A DNA stretch of 5,930 bases from Deltaproteobacteria bacterium (GTDB taxonomy: Bacteria; Desulfobacterota; GWC2-55-46; DRQE01). The DNA is taken from assembly GCA_030631875.1 (NCBI GenBank), contig DAOVKH010000114.1:1-5930 (forward strand), read 5' to 3'. Of the stretch, positions 1 to 5,348 are shown one piece after another (position 1 is the first letter of the stretch; each line of letters starts with the position of its first letter). The notes under the pieces are model-generated. The model worked only from the letters and a program-made list of their open reading frames with translations. It was not told where the DNA came from and made no database searches. The position numbers were made by a program, and so were the translations under genes.

Positions 1-1
1 G

Positions 2-373
2 GCATCGAAGATAAACGGCCTGCGCGACCAGAGGATATTTAATACAACCAACATAAGCTTTGAATTCATAGAGGGCGAGTCGTTACTGCTAAACCTCGAT
101 ATGTTGGGTGTAGCGGCATCGAGCGGGTCGGCCTGTACGTCCGGGAGTCTGGAGCCGTCGCACGTATTGACCTCAATGGGCATACCGCCTGAGGCCTCGC
201 ACGGGTCTTTGAGGTTTAGTTTGGGCAGGTCGAATACGGAAGAAGACATAGACCTGATAATAAAAGAACTGCCGACGATAGTTAAGCGTGTTAGAAGTAT
301 GTCGCCGCTATGGGATGAAAAGACGCAGACGGGCATATATATGGACTTTAAGGGCAAGAACTGCAGTATATAA
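2..373 (+). CDS. iscS: Cysteine desulfurase, IscS/NifS type (C-terminal 123 residues; 5' end outside window)
   Basis: This PLP-dependent enzyme takes sulfur from L-cysteine as a persulfide and passes it to IscU and to tRNA thiolases in the cytoplasm. Only the C-terminal part is present; the frame is open to the left edge. The mobile catalytic loop is clear: SSGSACTSGSLEPSHVL, with the persulfide-forming Cys at codon 134-136, matching the region around Cys328 of E. coli IscS. The downstream SLGRSNTEEDID and the MSPLW block are also typical of the family. The SGSACTSG loop separates it from SufS-type enzymes. After MSPLW there is a tail of about 20 residues ending KGKNCSI, which contains an extra Cys three residues from the end. 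In E. coli the IscS C-terminal region contacts IscU. iscU begins 34 bases downstream, which supports an iscSU unit. Family assignment is secure; the exact symbol (iscS versus nifS) is a convention. Confidence 0.95.
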   Translation, partial: ASKINGLRDQRIFNTTNISFEFIEGESLLLNLDMLGVAASSGSACTSGSLEPSHVLTSMGIPPEASHGSLRFSLGRSNTEEDIDLIIKELPTIVKRVRSMSPLWDEKTQTGIYMDFKGKNCSI

Positions 374-393
374 CGTAAGATAAAAAACTATAT

Positions 394-402
394 AAGAGGT
401 GA
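394..402 (+). promoter_or_regulatory. Ribosome binding site that sets the iscU start
   Basis: AAGAGGTGA lies 5 bases before the ATG at 408. An in-frame GTG at 399 falls inside this Shine-Dalgarno sequence and has no good site of its own upstream, so the ATG is preferred. Confidence 0.75.
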
Positions 403-407
403 ACGAT

Positions 408-782
408 ATGTATAGCGAAAAAGTAATGGATCACTTCACGAATCCAAGGAACGTCGGAGAGGTCGAAGAGGCAAGCGGAGAAGGTACGGTCGGTAACCCT
501 GAGTGCGGCGATATAATGAAGCTCACCATAAAGGTCGAAGACGACGTTATAACTGACGTTAAATTCAAGACCTTTGGTTGCGGAGCGGCCATAGCCACGA
601 GCAGTATGGTGACCGAGCTCGTTAAGGGTAAGAATATAAACGACGCCGAGGGTGTATCGAACGCAACGGTCGCCGAGGCCTTGGACGGCCTGCCTCCCGT
701 TAAGATGCATTGCTCCAATCTGGCCGCAGACGCACTGCACGCCGCCATAGAGAATTACAAGAAGGGCGGCAAGGAAGAGTAG
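408..782 (+). CDS. iscU: Fe-S cluster assembly scaffold IscU (NifU-like N-terminal family)
   Basis: A 124-residue cytoplasmic scaffold on which [2Fe-2S] and [4Fe-4S] clusters are built from IscS-derived sulfur before transfer to target proteins. The length matches stand-alone IscU (E. coli 128). The three cluster-ligand cysteines are all present: C33 in NPECGD, C58 in FGCGAAIA and C102 in MHCSNLA. The conserved Asp is D35 and the His next to the last Cys is H101. The LPPVK motif (95-99) that HscA recognises in E. coli IscU is intact, although no hscA or hscB lies in this window. The protein has none of the NifU C-terminal domains. The ATG at 408 is chosen because the RBS at 394-402 overlaps the alternative GTG at 399, which would add only three residues. 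All six Ile codons are ATA. It follows iscS closely and is followed by an intrinsic terminator, so it looks like the last gene of its transcript. Confidence 0.95.
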   Translation: MYSEKVMDHFTNPRNVGEVEEASGEGTVGNPECGDIMKLTIKVEDDVITDVKFKTFGCGAAIATSSMVTELVKGKNINDAEGVSNATVAEALDGLPPVKMHCSNLAADALHAAIENYKKGGKEE

Positions 783-791
783 CGGTCGCGC

Positions 792-820
792 TTTATTAGG
801 TGCCATAATTCAGGTATAAT
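792..820 (+). promoter_or_regulatory. Candidate sigma-70-type promoter for mnmA
   Basis: A perfect TATAAT sits at 815-820. The -35 is weak: TTATTA at 793-798 with 16-bp spacing matches TTGACA at only three positions. Transcription would be expected to start near 827, inside the left arm of the terminator stem that follows. The position, just before the mnmA operon and after iscU, is right for a promoter, but an AT-rich chance match cannot be excluded. Confidence 0.4.
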
Positions 821-821
821 G

Positions 822-858
822 ACGACGGGTTTTTATATGCCCGTCGTTTTTTATTTTT
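822..858 (+). terminator. Intrinsic (Rho-independent) terminator after iscU
   Basis: Perfect 8-bp inverted repeat: ACGACGGG (822-829) and CCCGTCGT (840-847), with a 10-base loop. It is followed by a T-rich tract, TTTTTATTTTT (848-858). The site lies 39 bases after the iscU stop and 19 bases before the mnmA start, so it should end the iscSU transcript and separate it from the mnmA operon. Confidence 0.9.
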
Positions 859-863
859 GTGTC

Positions 864-871
864 GAGAGAGG
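864..871 (+). promoter_or_regulatory. Ribosome binding site that sets the mnmA start
   Basis: GAGAGAGG lies 6 bases before the GTG at 878. The longer alternative starts at a TTG (857) inside the terminator T tract and has no Shine-Dalgarno sequence, so GTG 878 is preferred. Confidence 0.7.
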
Positions 872-877
872 TTCGTT

Positions 878-2011
878 GTGAGTGAAGTTAAGAAGAAGGT
901 AGTCATTGCCATGAGCGGAGGCGTTGATTCGTCGGTCGCCGCGGCTATATTAAAAGACCAAGGCTATGAGGTCATAGGTTTGTCCATGCAGTTGTGGGAC
1001 TACAGCGCAAAGGATAATACCGCTGGCCTCAATACAGAGTCTACGGGCGGAAGTTGCTGTTCTATCGAAGATATAGACGACGCCCGAAGGGTCGCAGATA
1101 AGATTGATATCCCCTTCTATGTAGTCAATATGGAAGAGTCCTTCACGCGTGAGGTCATCGATTACTTTGTAGATAGCTACAACGCCGGCGAAACGCCGAA
1201 TCCGTGTGTTAAGTGTAATGAGGTTATGAAGTTCAAGGTCTTATCGAAGAAGGCGCGCGAGCTTGGTGCCGAGTACTTAGCGACAGGCCACTACGCGCGC
1301 ATAACGAGAGATGAGAGCGGCATCTATCACCTCTTAAGAGGCGACGACCTTAAAAAAGACCAGACATATTTTTTATTCACCATGACGCAAGCCGAACTCG
1401 CATCAACTCTATTTCCTTTGGCTGAGATGACAAAGCCCGAAGTGCGTGCCTATGCGAAGCGTTTGGGTTTGAGGGTCTCTAATAAAGAAGAGAGTCAGGA
1501 CATATGCTTTGTTGAAGACGGCGATTACGGGGGTTTTATATCTAAAAAACTTGGAGACGATAGTGCGTCGAGCGGTGGAGATATCGTCGACGCGTCGGGC
1601 AGTGTTGTTGGCAGACACAAGGGTATCTACGGCTATACTATTGGTCAGCGTAAGGGCCTCGACATAAAGGACGGCCACGGGCCTTACTACGTTACGGCAA
1701 TCGACATTAAAGCAAAGCGTATTGTTGTTGGCTCGGAAGAGGCTCTCTACTCAAAGGGCTTGCTGGCAAAGGGGTTTAGCTGGGTCGCAGGGAAAGCTCC
1801 GAGTGTTGAAGTCTTAAAGAAAGTAGCCGTTATGATACGGTATCGTCAAAGTGCCGTCGGTGCAAAGATTACTAGTATTGAAGATGGTGTCGTCGAAATA
1901 ATATTCAACGAAGCCGAGAAGGCCGTAACACCGGGGCAAGCCGTAGTCGTTTATAATGGTGCCGAAGTGCTTGGCGGCGGTTGGATATATAAGGCGGTGG
2001 CCTGTGAGTAG
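878..2011 (+). CDS. mnmA: tRNA-specific 2-thiouridylase MnmA
   Basis: Uses ATP and persulfide sulfur to make 2-thiouridine at wobble position 34 of tRNAs for Lys, Glu and Gln; cytoplasmic. With the GTG at 878 the protein has 377 residues (E. coli MnmA 368). The N-terminal PP-loop is SGGVDSS (13-19). The first catalytic Cys is C113 in NPCVKCN and the second is C210 in SQDICFVEDGDY. C110 makes the first site a CxxC, where E. coli has DxxC. A GGSCCSIEDIDDARR block (58-71) carries vicinal cysteines, as in many MnmA proteins outside enterobacteria. TGHYARI (136-142), DQTYFLF (161-167) and GQRKGL (256-261) are family signatures, and the C-terminal barrel ends near GGGWIYKA. It starts just past the iscU terminator and heads a four-gene unit, overlapping mtaB by 8 bp. 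IscS upstream is the natural sulfur donor; no Tus relay genes are in view. Confidence 0.96.
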   Translation: MSEVKKKVVIAMSGGVDSSVAAAILKDQGYEVIGLSMQLWDYSAKDNTAGLNTESTGGSCCSIEDIDDARRVADKIDIPFYVVNMEESFTREVIDYFVDSYNAGETPNPCVKCNEVMKFKVLSKKARELGAEYLATGHYARITRDESGIYHLLRGDDLKKDQTYFLFTMTQAELASTLFPLAEMTKPEVRAYAKRLGLRVSNKEESQDICFVEDGDYGGFISKKLGDDSASSGGDIVDASGSVVGRHKGIYGYTIGQRKGLDIKDGHGPYYVTAIDIKAKRIVVGSEEALYSKGLLAKGFSWVAGKAPSVEVLKKVAVMIRYRQSAVGAKITSIEDGVVEIIFNEAEKAVTPGQAVVVYNGAEVLGGGWIYKAVACE

Positions 2012-3347
2012 AGAAGCTATAGTAAAGACCGCTGCCATAACTACACTTGGTTGCCGTGCCAATCAATATGATTCTTCGGCCATGGAGGATATTCTGATAG
2101 AGGGCGGCCTTCAGGTAGTTTCGCCAAGCGCAGTTGCGGACGCATATATAATAAATACCTGTACCGTTACGGGAAGCACCGACTCGCAGTCTCGCCAAGA
2201 GATACGAAAATTAAAACGCAGAAACAAAGATGCCGTAATTATCGTTACGGGATGTTACGCCGAGGTCTCGGCAGAAGAGGTCGCGGAGATAGAGGGCGTT
2301 GACTTCGTGCTTGGCAACCCTGAGAAGTCAAAGGTGCTGGAGTGTATTGAAGCCGGCAGGGGTGGTGTGGTCAATATGTCGAAGACTTCCGTCAGTGAAG
2401 ATCTTGGCCTTATGGAACTTCGCGTAAAAGATGCCACCATAAAAAAATCACATAAGAGAACGCGCGCTAACCTGAAGATTCAAGACGGGTGTGATAGGAC
2501 GTGCAGTTTTTGCATCATACCAAAGGCGCGCGGTGCTTCGAGGAGTGTGCCAGTAGCGGGTCTCCTCGAAGAGTTAAAGGCACTCTCAAATGCGGGCTTC
2601 AGAGAAGTAATACTTACCGGCATTCACCTTGGTGGTTATGGCAGGGACTTATTACCACAAAAAAGTACTATGACGAGCCTACTTAAAGATATGAGTGAGT
2701 TGGGCTTGCCCATGCGTCTGCGTATAAGCTCGCTTGACCCTGATGAGGTTACGGAAGAGCTTGTGGATTTACTCGCAAGCGAGGCTGTAATCTGTAATCA
2801 CATGCACTTGGCTCTTCAAAGCGGAAGCGATAAGATTCTTAAGTCCATGAATCGACCATATAATGCAGAGCGTTTCAGAGAGGTCGTTGAGTCATTAGCC
2901 GGAGGTGTCAAAGACATCTCCATAGGGGCCGACGTTATAGTGGGCTTCCCCGGAGAGAGTAAAGCGGACTTTATTGAGACATTCAATATGATAGAAGCAT
3001 TGCCGCTCGCTTATCTGCATGTATTCCCATACTCTGAGCGAAGTGGCACGGAAGCCGCGACTATGTCAGGGCAAGTAGACGCGCGTATAATAAAAGAGCG
3101 TGCCAAGAGACTGCGTATGTTGGGCGAGCAGAAATGCCTTGAGTTTTATGGTAAGTTTATAGATAAGAAAGTAGAGGTATTGGTCGAGTCGGGTAGGAAT
3201 GAAAAGTCGGGCTTACTAAAGGGCAGGACGAACAATTATATACCAATACTGATAGACGGTGGTGACGAACTTAAAGGTACTATAGTTAAGGTTCTGCTAA
3301 GAGGAGACGAACTTTCTTTAGAGGGTATGCGAGGGGTGGTAGTATGA
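2004..3347 (+). CDS. mtaB: tRNA (t6A37) methylthiotransferase MtaB, radical SAM
   Basis: Converts t6A37 to ms2t6A37 in ANN-decoding tRNAs, using S-adenosylmethionine and two [4Fe-4S] clusters; cytoplasmic. The GTG at 2004 gives 447 residues, close to B. subtilis MtaB (about 451). It is preceded by the G-rich AAGGCGGTGG (1991-2000) and overlaps the mnmA stop by 8 bp. A longer in-frame ATG at 1956 lies deep in mnmA and adds non-homologous residues. The N-terminal UPF0004 domain holds the auxiliary-cluster cysteines C17 (TLGCRANQYDS), C53 (NTCTVT) and C84 (TGCYAE). The radical SAM motif is C163, C167, C170 (DGCDRTCSFCIIPKARG). LTGIHLGGYG, MHLALQSGSD and GADVIVGFPGE follow. A TRAM-like RNA-binding region occupies roughly 382-445. 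The TLGCRAN and LTGIHLGGYG forms favour MtaB over MiaB (usually YGCQMN) and RimO (usually LGCPKN). Confidence 0.93.
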   Translation: MSREAIVKTAAITTLGCRANQYDSSAMEDILIEGGLQVVSPSAVADAYIINTCTVTGSTDSQSRQEIRKLKRRNKDAVIIVTGCYAEVSAEEVAEIEGVDFVLGNPEKSKVLECIEAGRGGVVNMSKTSVSEDLGLMELRVKDATIKKSHKRTRANLKIQDGCDRTCSFCIIPKARGASRSVPVAGLLEELKALSNAGFREVILTGIHLGGYGRDLLPQKSTMTSLLKDMSELGLPMRLRISSLDPDEVTEELVDLLASEAVICNHMHLALQSGSDKILKSMNRPYNAERFREVVESLAGGVKDISIGADVIVGFPGESKADFIETFNMIEALPLAYLHVFPYSERSGTEAATMSGQVDARIIKERAKRLRMLGEQKCLEFYGKFIDKKVEVLVESGRNEKSGLLKGRTNNYIPILIDGGDELKGTIVKVLLRGDELSLEGMRGVVV

Positions 3348-4075
3348 GCGAAGATGATAGAAGAAAAAAATTGGAGAGTTTTATCGGGAGCTTCTCTATT
3401 GAGTTTAGTGATTGGGCTTTACTCGAACGAGTTTTTATACATAGCTCTTATGTGAACGAGGTTATAGACGACTCTATAGAATCTAACGAAAGGCTTGAGT
3501 TCTTAGGCGACGCTGTAGTGGAGCTCGTTATAAGCGATATGCTCTATAGGCGTTTCCCTATGCTCGACGAAGGCGCGCTGACGAGGCTCAGGGCGAGCCT
3601 CGTCAATAAAAAAATATTAGCCCTACTGGCAAAAGAATTATCTCTTGGCGACTTACTCTTGCTTGGCAAGGGCGAAGACAAGGACGGCGGCAGAGAAAAC
3701 CCGTCGGTACTCTCCGATACATTAGAAGCCCTCGTTGGTGCGATATTCATGGATGGAGGTTTTTCTGTTGTTGATGGTTTTATTCGTGAGGTCTTCTCCG
3801 AGAGGTTTGATAGGTTAAATGCCGACGACAAGGTCGTTGGACACTTTGACTTTAAACCGCGCTTGCAGGAGCTTGTGCAGAGAAACTTTACATCTAAGTT
3901 GCGCTATAGGCTAAAAGATTCCAGCGGCCCGGCACACGAAAAGGTCTTTGTGGTAGAGGCCATTGTAGGCGAAGAGGTCTTTGGTCAGGGCAGTGCCGGC
4001 TCTAAGAAAGAGGCCGAGCAATCGGCCGCCAAGCAGGCACTCGAAGCATTAAAAGAACGTGGCTACGAGGAGTAG
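3344..4075 (+). CDS. rnc: Ribonuclease III
   Basis: Mg-dependent double-strand-specific endoribonuclease that processes rRNA precursors and some mRNAs; acts as a cytoplasmic homodimer. The 243 residues are near the usual length (E. coli 226, B. subtilis 249). The catalytic domain (about 8-158) holds the signature NERLEFLGDAVVE (48-60), with E52 and D56. It also has SDTLEALVGAIFMDGG (124-139), with D125 and E128. These four acidic residues match E41, D45, D114 and E117 of E. coli. The C-terminal double-stranded RNA-binding domain (about 170-238) includes DFKPRLQELVQR and the GSKKEAEQSAAKQAL helix. The ATG overlaps the mtaB stop as ATGA, with GAGGGG at 3331-3336, so translational coupling is likely. 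era, a common neighbour of rnc, does not follow; a radical SAM gene does. Confidence 0.97.
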   Translation: MSEDDRRKKLESFIGSFSIEFSDWALLERVFIHSSYVNEVIDDSIESNERLEFLGDAVVELVISDMLYRRFPMLDEGALTRLRASLVNKKILALLAKELSLGDLLLLGKGEDKDGGRENPSVLSDTLEALVGAIFMDGGFSVVDGFIREVFSERFDRLNADDKVVGHFDFKPRLQELVQRNFTSKLRYRLKDSSGPAHEKVFVVEAIVGEEVFGQGSAGSKKEAEQSAAKQALEALKERGYEE

Positions 4076-4080
4076 GTTAA

Positions 4081-4908
4081 GTGGCACGCAAGAAGCAACT
4101 CATAATACCCATCTTCATTCCATTTGGCGGTTGTCAGCATAAGTGTGTCTTTTGTAATCAGGAGGGCATAACCGGCGAAGTCGAACTTCCGACGATAGAT
4201 GAGGTTGTAGAGAAGATAGAATCCTACCTCTCTACCTGGAAGGGAGTGGGCAGGCGAGAGGTGGCCTTCTACGGAGGAAGTTTTACAGGCCTTGACCTTA
4301 CGCTTCAGGATACTTATCTTGGTGCTGTGCAGGGTTTTATAGCCGACGGGCGCATTGATTCCATAAGGCTTTCGACACGCCCCGATTATATTAACGAAGA
4401 TATAGTTCGACATCTAAAGAGCTTTGGAGTAAAGGTAGTAGAGCTTGGTGTGCAGTCTTTTTCAGAGGAGGTCTTGAGGCTCTCGGGCAGAGGCCATAGC
4501 GCAGAAGATGCCGAACTTGCCGTAGAGATACTTAGAGGCCTTGGGATGGAGGTCGGCCTTCAGCTCATGCCGGGGCTCCCCGGAGATAGCGTGGAGCGTT
4601 CTATTGAGAGTGCTTTGACTGCAAGAGATTTAAAGCCCGATTTTGTCAGGATATACCCAACGCTCGTCATAAAAGATACACCTCTCGAAGGTATGTATAA
4701 GGATGGGACTTACGTGCCGTGGAAGCTCATAGAGATGGTTAAGCTCTGCAGGCGTATGCTCGATATATTTAATGAGACAGGGATTAAGGTCGTTAAGATG
4801 GGGCTTCATCCGACGAAAGATCTGGAAGCGAGCATTATAGAGGGCCCCTACCACCGAGCCTTCAAGGACCTCGTAGAGGGAAGACAAGTGGTAGAGGGCT
4901 CTCCGTAA
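4081..4908 (+). CDS. Elp3-like radical SAM protein of unknown function (short at the C terminus)
   Basis: A 275-residue radical SAM enzyme related to the catalytic half of Elp3 and to bacterial proteins often annotated simply as radical SAM protein; the substrate is unknown. The cluster motif CX3CX2C is C18, C22, C25 (GGCQHKCVFCNQ). Further signatures are FYGGSFTG (63-70), LSTRPDYI (97-104), VELGVQSF (120-127), QLMPGLPGD (161-169) and YPTLVIKDTPLEGMY (192-206). There is no Elp3 acetyltransferase domain. The GTG at 4081 has GAGGAG (4067-4072) 8 bases upstream and follows the rnc stop by 5 bp, so it belongs to the mnmA-mtaB-rnc operon. Relatives I recall continue beyond the GLHPT...GPYH region for about 60-80 residues. 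Here the protein stops after LVEGRQVVEGSP, only 7 bp from the end of a convergent gene. This may be a real truncation or a short family member. A role in RNA modification is suggested only by the neighbours. Confidence 0.87.
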   Translation: MARKKQLIIPIFIPFGGCQHKCVFCNQEGITGEVELPTIDEVVEKIESYLSTWKGVGRREVAFYGGSFTGLDLTLQDTYLGAVQGFIADGRIDSIRLSTRPDYINEDIVRHLKSFGVKVVELGVQSFSEEVLRLSGRGHSAEDAELAVEILRGLGMEVGLQLMPGLPGDSVERSIESALTARDLKPDFVRIYPTLVIKDTPLEGMYKDGTYVPWKLIEMVKLCRRMLDIFNETGIKVVKMGLHPTKDLEASIIEGPYHRAFKDLVEGRQVVEGSP

Positions 4909-4915
4909 GGTTCCT

Positions 4916-5314
4916 TTATTCTACTTCAAAGTCCAATGTCTTAAGTATTGTTCCGTCTTCGTCTGTAATATCAACATGCCAGTCACCGGTCCAACTCTCA
5001 AGTATGTTCTTTGAGCTGTAGGTTCTCCAGCTGTCGGAGCCGATGTTCAGCGCTACGGCGGCCATCAGTTTTTCTCCGTGATACCACTTGTGCGTTATGG
5101 TCGTTCCATTAGCACCCGTTATCTTTATGAATGCCTTCAAGTTGCCTACATCCGATGAGAAGCTGTCGTCGGCATCAACGGGCGTTAAGTCTACCACCTC
5201 CGTCGCTATAGAGGCTTCTACTATCTCGGCGGCTACCGCACTTGTGCTGAGTGTTAGCCCTATGAGCATAAAAGCTCCCAGAAGTATTGCTGAGAATGCG
5301 TAGAATTTTTTCAT
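4916..5314 (-). CDS. Exported DUF2914-domain protein
   Basis: A 132-residue small exported protein. The N terminus is a typical Sec signal peptide: MKKFYAFS, a hydrophobic core at about 9-22, then STSAVAA, with likely cleavage after residue 28 or 29. There is no lipobox Cys. An acidic linker (30-52) leads to a DUF2914-like domain (about 52-132). It is recognised by FSSDVGNLKAFIKITGA, THKWYHGEKL, SDSWRTYSSKNI, WTGDWHVDITDEDGTIL and a final FEVE strand. This domain occurs in many Gram-negative bacteria, and no biochemical function is known to me. It has the look of a small beta-sandwich acting in the periplasm or envelope. A strong Shine-Dalgarno, AAGGAGAT (5330-5323), precedes the ATG. The stop of an HEAT-SPOR gene is 34 bp upstream, so the two are probably cotranscribed. 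The gene converges on the radical SAM gene with 7 bp between stops and no obvious terminator hairpin. Confidence 0.85.
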   Translation of the reverse strand: MKKFYAFSAILLGAFMLIGLTLSTSAVAAEIVEASIATEVVDLTPVDADDSFSSDVGNLKAFIKITGANGTTITHKWYHGEKLMAAVALNIGSDSWRTYSSKNILESWTGDWHVDITDEDGTILKTLDFEVE

Positions 5315-5324
5315 AATTCTTAAT

Positions 5325-5330
5325 CTCCTT
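5325..5330 (-). promoter_or_regulatory. Strong Shine-Dalgarno for the DUF2914 gene
   Basis: Read on the minus strand, AAGGAG lies 10 bases before the ATG at 5314. It is the closest match to consensus in the window and suggests efficient translation even though the gene is downstream in its transcript. Confidence 0.7.
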
Positions 5331-5348
5331 TTTCTCTTAGTTTATCTT

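Noticed and set aside
399..407. GTG at 399 as the iscU start
   Set aside because: It lies inside the Shine-Dalgarno sequence for the ATG at 408 and adds only three non-conserved residues.
374..407. A riboswitch or separate promoter between iscS and iscU
   Set aside because: The gap is only 34 bases of AT-rich sequence plus an RBS, too short for a known riboswitch and with no clear -35/-10 pair.
348..806. Minus-strand open frame of 152 codons opposite iscU
   Set aside because: It is antisense to a clearly conserved IscU gene whose three ligand cysteines and other motifs are intact; the antisense product resembles no family I recognise.
857..877. TTG at 857 as the mnmA start
   Set aside because: It sits in the T tract of the terminator with no RBS; GTG 878 has GAGAGAGG 6 bases upstream and gives the usual MnmA N terminus.
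1956..2003. ATG at 1956 as the mtaB start
   Set aside because: It would overlap mnmA by 56 bases and add residues unlike any MtaB N terminus; GTG 2004 places the TLGC motif at residue 14-17, as expected.
4880..4935. A bidirectional terminator between the convergent genes
   Set aside because: Only 4-bp inverted repeats with tiny loops (such as AAGGTTCCTT) are present, with no convincing stem and T tract.
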